Shown: positions 7,676-10,039 of the stretch, piece by piece
Layout of the letters: every line of letters starts with the position of its first letter
Numbering within the stretch: position 1 is the first letter of the stretch
Assembly (NCBI GenBank): GCA_004376305.1
Contig: SOKD01000016.1
Location: 1-10,039 of the forward strand
DNA from: Candidatus Cloacimonadota bacterium
Lineage (GTDB): Bacteria > Hydrothermota > E44-bin80
Direction: 5' to 3'
DNA: 10,039 bases
Translations under genes and position numbers: made by a program
Notes under the pieces: generated by a model
Told to the model about the DNA's origin: nothing
Database searches by the model: none
The model's input: only the letters and a program-made list of their open reading frames with translations

Positions 7676-8410
7676 TTATTCAAAATATGCTTCCTTGAGT
7701 TTTGCCTGGATGCTGCCAATCATAATCTTGCTGCGAATAATAATGGGAATTTTCCAATCATCATCAGTAAGCCAGATTTTTAATCCATCCCTCGATGCGA
7801 ATATCTTGCCTCCCTCTATAATTGGTTGAATCAACAGACAATCAAATTCACCAGCTGGCGTCTCAACCCTTTCCTTTTTTAAAACATTTACTTGAAGATC
7901 ATAATTCTTTCCATCAGTATGGGTGTTAATAGTGAATGTTTTACCAACTTCAAGATCAAGTGTTCTTGCAAAATAAATCGACGCGATTATATCCTTTGCG
8001 CCAGGATTAATTTCGTATATTTTACCATCCGAATAAATTGCTTTTCCACTATCCTGCTTAAATTCGACGATCTGGTTCTTTTTATAAGAACCCTCACGAA
8101 TATGTTTCTCAAATCTCAGAGAATGAAGGTGTACTGTATCTATATACGAATCGTATCTGTCATCGATTTTGAAGATTTTTGAAAAGAAAGCATTTGTCCT
8201 TTCTGTTGATACTATGTGAAACGCAGGGATACTGTCCATCATGACAATTTCAACTACCTCCATAATCGCAGTACCCGCCTTCAACGGACCATATTCAACT
8301 GAGAAAATAAGTTTTTCTCCTTTATTGAATGGCCTTATGTCAGCATTCAACAAATGAAAACACAAGAAACAAACAACTCCTATGAGGGCATTTTTACACA
8401 TTTTATTCAT
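7676..8410 (-). CDS. Exported DUF3108-family protein
   Basis: The 244-residue protein begins with a signal-peptide-like segment (about 1-23, with hydrophobic ALIGVVCFLCFHLLNA), so it should be periplasmic or outer-membrane associated. The rest matches the DUF3108 pattern: FNKGEKLIFSVEYGPLKAGTA near 28-48, a beta-rich middle with YDSYID and LRFEKHIREGSY, TPAGEFDCLLIQP (184-196), and KIWLTDDDWKIPIIIRSKIM with IGSIQAKL near the end (211-238). Function is not established for this family. The repeated beta pattern resembles lipoprotein-carrier-like folds such as LolA, but that is inference. It is the first gene after a near-consensus promoter, and GAGG lies about 11 nt before the ATG at 8410-8408. 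A second ATG three codons in is possible. The stop is 12 nt before the guanylyltransferase start. Confidence 0.87.
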   Translation of the reverse strand: MNKMCKNALIGVVCFLCFHLLNADIRPFNKGEKLIFSVEYGPLKAGTAIMEVVEIVMMDSIPAFHIVSTERTNAFFSKIFKIDDRYDSYIDTVHLHSLRFEKHIREGSYKKNQIVEFKQDSGKAIYSDGKIYEINPGAKDIIASIYFARTLDLEVGKTFTINTHTDGKNYDLQVNVLKKERVETPAGEFDCLLIQPIIEGGKIFASRDGLKIWLTDDDWKIPIIIRSKIMIGSIQAKLKEAYFE

Positions 8411-8437
8411 ATTGCTTTTCCTCTTATACGACAGTTG

Positions 8438-8466
8438 AGTATAAACAAAACGCTGCCATTTGTCAA
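8438..8466 (-). promoter_or_regulatory. Strong sigma70-type promoter of the DUF3108-manC-SPOR-rdgB-ccsA-resB run
   Basis: On the minus strand there is TTGACA (8466-8461), a 17-nt spacer and TATACT (8443-8438): a perfect -35 and a 5/6 -10. The start is expected near 8431, about 20 nt before the DUF3108 ATG. The -35 box is embedded in an 18-nt block, AGAAAATACTTGACAAAT, which is repeated exactly at the promoter of the lysine-rich protein gene (9420-9437). Confidence 0.8.
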
Positions 8467-8557
8467 GTATTTTCTATGAGCTAACATGTCATATTCCATA
8501 CAATTATCCGCATTTTGAGGTAATTCTTTTCGAGGAATTAATACACCTAAACACACG

Positions 8558-9130
8558 CTAAACAGCATTGCTTGTTTTCCCATATTCATTCCAGAAAAGA
8601 AACTCATTGCGCATTCGTTTCACTCTTTCTTTGCCCTCTATCTGTTTTGATTCGTATCCGATGGCAATCAGAGAAATAATCTCAATGCTCGCGGGGATGT
8701 GAAGAATCCTGCGTATTGAATTCCTGTTAAACCATCCAATCCAACACGCCGCAAGTCCTTGTTCAACTGCCTTCAATAAGAGATGCTCGATCGCAGCTCC
8801 CATATCGAGATAATGGTAAGGAATGTTCTTAAATCGTGCTGCTATCGTATGTACGAACATCGTCCTTTTTGCACAAGCAATAATAAATACAGGAACTGTC
8901 GTTGCCCACCTGTTTGATACGATTCCGCCAAGAGAATGTTTAATAATCTTTTCTACCTTTCCCTTGTCGGTCACTACAATAAACCGCGCAGGCTGCCTGT
9001 TGCAAGCTGACGGAGCAAACATCGAAGATTCAACAACTGATATTAACTTATCTTTTTCAACCATTTTGTTTTCATACACCCGTACACTTCTGCGCTTTTT
9101 TAGGACTTCATCTAAGGTAAACTTTTTCAT
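8558..9130 (-). CDS. Nitroreductase-family FMN-dependent oxidoreductase
   Basis: The 190-residue product belongs to the nitroreductase (NfsB-like) superfamily, whose members use FMN and NAD(P)H to reduce nitro groups, quinones, flavins or other substrates; the substrate here cannot be read from sequence. Family features are the N-terminal KKRRSVRVYE (11-20), whose Arg-Arg-Ser contacts the FMN phosphate, SSMFAPSACNRQPARFIVV (35-53), DMGAAIEHLLLKAVEQGLAACWIGWF (C-terminal half) and the ending helix with IPASIEIISLIAIGY. At about 190 residues it is on the short side but complete. The ATG at 9130-9128 follows AAAGGA with good spacing. It has its own promoter upstream and is separated from the next gene by 147 nt containing a new promoter, so it is probably a single-gene unit. 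No terminator is evident after it. Confidence 0.92.
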   Translation of the reverse strand: MKKFTLDEVLKKRRSVRVYENKMVEKDKLISVVESSMFAPSACNRQPARFIVVTDKGKVEKIIKHSLGGIVSNRWATTVPVFIIACAKRTMFVHTIAARFKNIPYHYLDMGAAIEHLLLKAVEQGLAACWIGWFNRNSIRRILHIPASIEIISLIAIGYESKQIEGKERVKRMRNEFLFWNEYGKTSNAV

Positions 9131-9174
9131 TTTAATCCTTTCTTCATACTATTTAAATATTTTTCCCCACGATT

Positions 9175-9203
9175 ATTATATAATGCTTTTAAACGTATTG
9201 CAA
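9175..9203 (-). promoter_or_regulatory. Sigma70-type promoter of the nitroreductase gene
   Basis: On the minus strand there is TTGCAA (9203-9198, 4/6 match), a 17-nt spacer, then a perfect TATAAT (9180-9175). The start is expected near 9168, giving a leader of about 38 nt before the ATG at 9130. Confidence 0.7.
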
Positions 9204-9428
9204 GCCAAAACGGAAAATTCATGGAAACATTCAGAAAAATAATCCGAAAAAAACAAGAAAAATAAAACTTGCGTTTTTTTTCTTTTCTCATCTTCTGTTT
9301 ATTATTTTTATTTTAATTTTGTTTCATATTTGCAACTCCTGTGGTCCTATTATATTCTGTAAAACAATTCACTTACATGCAAACTTTGAAAAGAACATTC
9401 GCAAATCATTCAAATATCAAGAAAATAC
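9204..9428 (+). other. AT-rich intergenic region between divergent promoters, no gene seen
   Basis: This 225-nt stretch separates the nitroreductase and lysine-rich protein promoters. I see no convincing reading frame or RNA gene. It holds a purine-rich segment with A-tracts (about 9229-9266) followed by a pyrimidine-rich segment with T-tracts (about 9274-9332). ACAAG in the first and CTTG in the second could form a weak A/T-rich hairpin, but no stable stem is evident. Confidence 0.5.
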
Positions 9429-9457
9429 TTGACAAATTTTTAATATAACTATATACT
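9429..9457 (+). promoter_or_regulatory. Strong sigma70-type promoter of the lysine-rich protein gene
   Basis: TTGACA (9429-9434), a 17-nt AT-only spacer and TATACT (9452-9457) give a perfect -35 and a 5/6 -10. The start is expected near 9464, about 24 nt before the ATG. The upstream side is A-rich, like an UP element, and shares 18 identical bases with the promoter at 8438-8466. Confidence 0.8.
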
Positions 9458-9487
9458 TAATGAAATCTCGAAGAAAGGAGGTATAAT

Positions 9488-9727
9488 ATGCCAGCAAAGA
9501 AGAAAGCCGGCACAAAGAGGAAGGCTGCAAAGAAAAAAGCAACCAAGAAAAAGACAACTAAGAGAAAGGTAGTCAAGAAAAAGACAACTAAGAGAAAGGT
9601 AGTCAAGAAAAAGACAACCAAGAAAAAAGCAACCAAGAAAAAGACAACTAAGAAAAAGGTAGTCAGGAAAAAGACAACCAAGAAAAAGACAACGAGGAAA
9701 AAAGCAACCAAGAAGAAAAGAAAGTAG
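9488..9727 (+). CDS. Lysine-rich pentapeptide-repeat, histone H1-like protein
   Basis: The 79-residue protein is more than half lysine and arginine, with no acidic or aromatic residues and only Ala, Thr, Val, Gly, Pro and Met besides. From about residue 10 it is a run of pentads of the form [KR][KR]K followed by a dipeptide TT, VV, AT or AA, ending in KKKRK. This resembles the lysine-rich tails of bacterial H1-like proteins (Chlamydia HC2, Bordetella BpH1, AlgP-type KPAA tails), which bind DNA without sequence specificity. DNA or RNA binding is inferred from charge. The ATG at 9488 follows an excellent AAAGGAGG ribosome site six nt away. A near-consensus promoter and an intrinsic terminator flank it, so it is a single-gene unit. 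Residues 20-29 and 30-39 are encoded by two exact 30-nt tandem copies (9545-9574, 9575-9604), implying expansion by duplication. The minus-strand frame opposite it is a repeat shadow. Confidence 0.88.
   Translation: MPAKKKAGTKRKAAKKKATKKKTTKRKVVKKKTTKRKVVKKKTTKKKATKKKTTKKKVVRKKTTKKKTTRKKATKKKRK
9545..9604 (+). repeat. Two exact 30-nt tandem repeats within the lysine-rich gene
   Basis: Bases 9545-9574 and 9575-9604 are identical and each encodes KKKTTKRKVV. A diverged continuation in 15-nt units follows to about 9710 (for example TT, AT, TT, VV, TT, TT and AT pentads). Codon choice also repeats (AAG AAA AAG ACA ACT or ACC), so the similarity is at DNA level and not only protein level. Such arrays can change length by slippage or recombination. 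Confidence 0.9.
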
Positions 9728-9774
9728 CGATCTTCTTAGATAACACTTCGATTTCGAGATTAGAAAATCTGTAG

Positions 9775-9803
9775 GGGCTGACCTCTGTGTCAGCCCTTTC
9801 TTT
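9775..9803 (+). terminator. Intrinsic terminator of the lysine-rich protein gene
   Basis: A perfect 8-bp stem GGGCTGAC (9775-9782) and GTCAGCCC (9789-9796) with a 6-nt loop is followed by TTTCTTTT. It lies 47 nt after the stop codon. Its form, GTAGGGGCTGAC with GTGTCAGCCC, also recalls a dispersed intergenic palindrome seen in many genomes (from memory), so it may be a repeat element recruited as terminator. Confidence 0.8.
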
Positions 9804-10039
9804 TAATTATTTCAAACACACTCTATTTATTCACTTCTAAAATAATCTATTTTTCATTTAGTCATGAGTGCTTCGGATTTATTTTCCTCTGCGCTCATCC
9901 TCCTTCGTTAAAACTGAGGAGGAGAGGGATTTTCTTATCGCAATTGCATCCTTCATCCAATCTGTGTCTCCGGACATCTGTGGTTGCTGTTCTATCTCCT
10001 GAAAGACATAACAATTGAATAGTCAATCCCGCCAAACAG
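9804..10039. other. Right-end region with no clear gene
   Basis: After the terminator there are about 235 nt with no convincing complete gene. The plus strand has only very short frames. On the minus strand, bases 10022-9879 are open for 47 codons between a TGA (10025-10023) and a TAA (9881-9879). The translation includes MSGDTDWMKDAIAIRK from an ATG at 9977 and ends KEDERRGK. It looks protein-like, but it has an AGGAG 18 nt before the ATG, which is too far, and no recognised family. It could be a small protein, the degraded end of a gene, or chance. Confidence 0.35.

Noticed and set aside
8526..8545. Inverted repeat TAATTC/GAATTA after the nitroreductase as a terminator
   Set aside because: The stem is only 6 A/T-rich pairs with no T-run on the transcript side; too weak to call.
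8407..8607. A 66-codon minus-strand frame spanning the nitroreductase end and the intergenic region
   Set aside because: It overlaps the nitroreductase in another frame, contains the DUF3108 promoter inside it, and shows no family resemblance or ribosome site.
9545..9710. Possible CRISPR-like regular repeats
   Set aside because: The units are adjacent, without unique spacers, and encode in-frame pentapeptides of a protein.
9457..9711. A minus-strand frame of repeating FFLVVFFLTT units, looking like a membrane protein
   Set aside because: It is the exact complement of the lysine-codon repeats in the plus-strand gene, which has the promoter, ribosome site and terminator.

Overview
The window looks like a chromosomal segment from an AT-rich, Gram-negative-type bacterium. 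Evidence for an outer membrane is a lipoprotein with a SPOR (peptidoglycan-binding) domain and a DUF3108-family exported protein. Evidence for respiration with c-type cytochromes is a System II (CcsA/ResB) haem-attachment pair. The DUF3108 protein, the lone GDP-mannose pyrophosphorylase, System II maturation and a lysine-repeat histone-like protein together remind me of FCB-group or candidate-phylum (WOR-3-like) genomes. That placement is a guess from memory; the sequence alone does not fix the taxon.

Layout. Almost everything from 1 to 9130 is on the minus strand, so it reads from right to left. Transcription order is: nitroreductase (9130-8558), then a strong promoter near 8450, then DUF3108 protein (8410-7676), mannose-1-phosphate guanylyltransferase (7663-6563), SPOR lipoprotein (6547-6095), RdgB/HAM1 NTP pyrophosphatase (6090-5479), CcsA (5430-4597), ResB (4583-3270), signal peptidase I (3219-2509), a DUF4388/PATAN-like protein (2508-1909), GrpE (1830-1258) and DnaK (1274 to the left edge, truncated). 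Gaps are 0-50 nt or small overlaps from DUF3108 to the PATAN-like gene. This suggests one long operon with internal promoters before lepB and before grpE-dnaK.

On the plus strand at the right end is a 79-residue protein made almost wholly of lysine-rich pentapeptides (9488-9727). It has its own near-consensus promoter, an ideal Shine-Dalgarno sequence and an intrinsic terminator, so it is a compact, probably highly expressed nucleoid-protein gene. The last 235 bases hold only a doubtful short reading frame.

How the genes fit together. Most of the operon serves the envelope: haem delivery and attachment to exported cytochromes c (CcsA/ResB), removal of signal peptides (LepB), cell-wall or division binding (SPOR), an exported DUF3108 protein, and GDP-mannose supply for glycans. 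RdgB (nucleotide-pool cleaning) and GrpE/DnaK (protein folding) are housekeeping genes carried in the same run. Five sigma70-type promoters can be read by eye, all with 17-bp spacers. Two of them share an identical 18-bp block around the -35 box. No complete new system (CRISPR, toxin-antitoxin, phage, transposon) is visible. The most unusual items are the lysine-pentad protein with its dedicated expression unit, the shared promoter block, and the PATAN-like gene fused in position between lepB and the chaperone genes.
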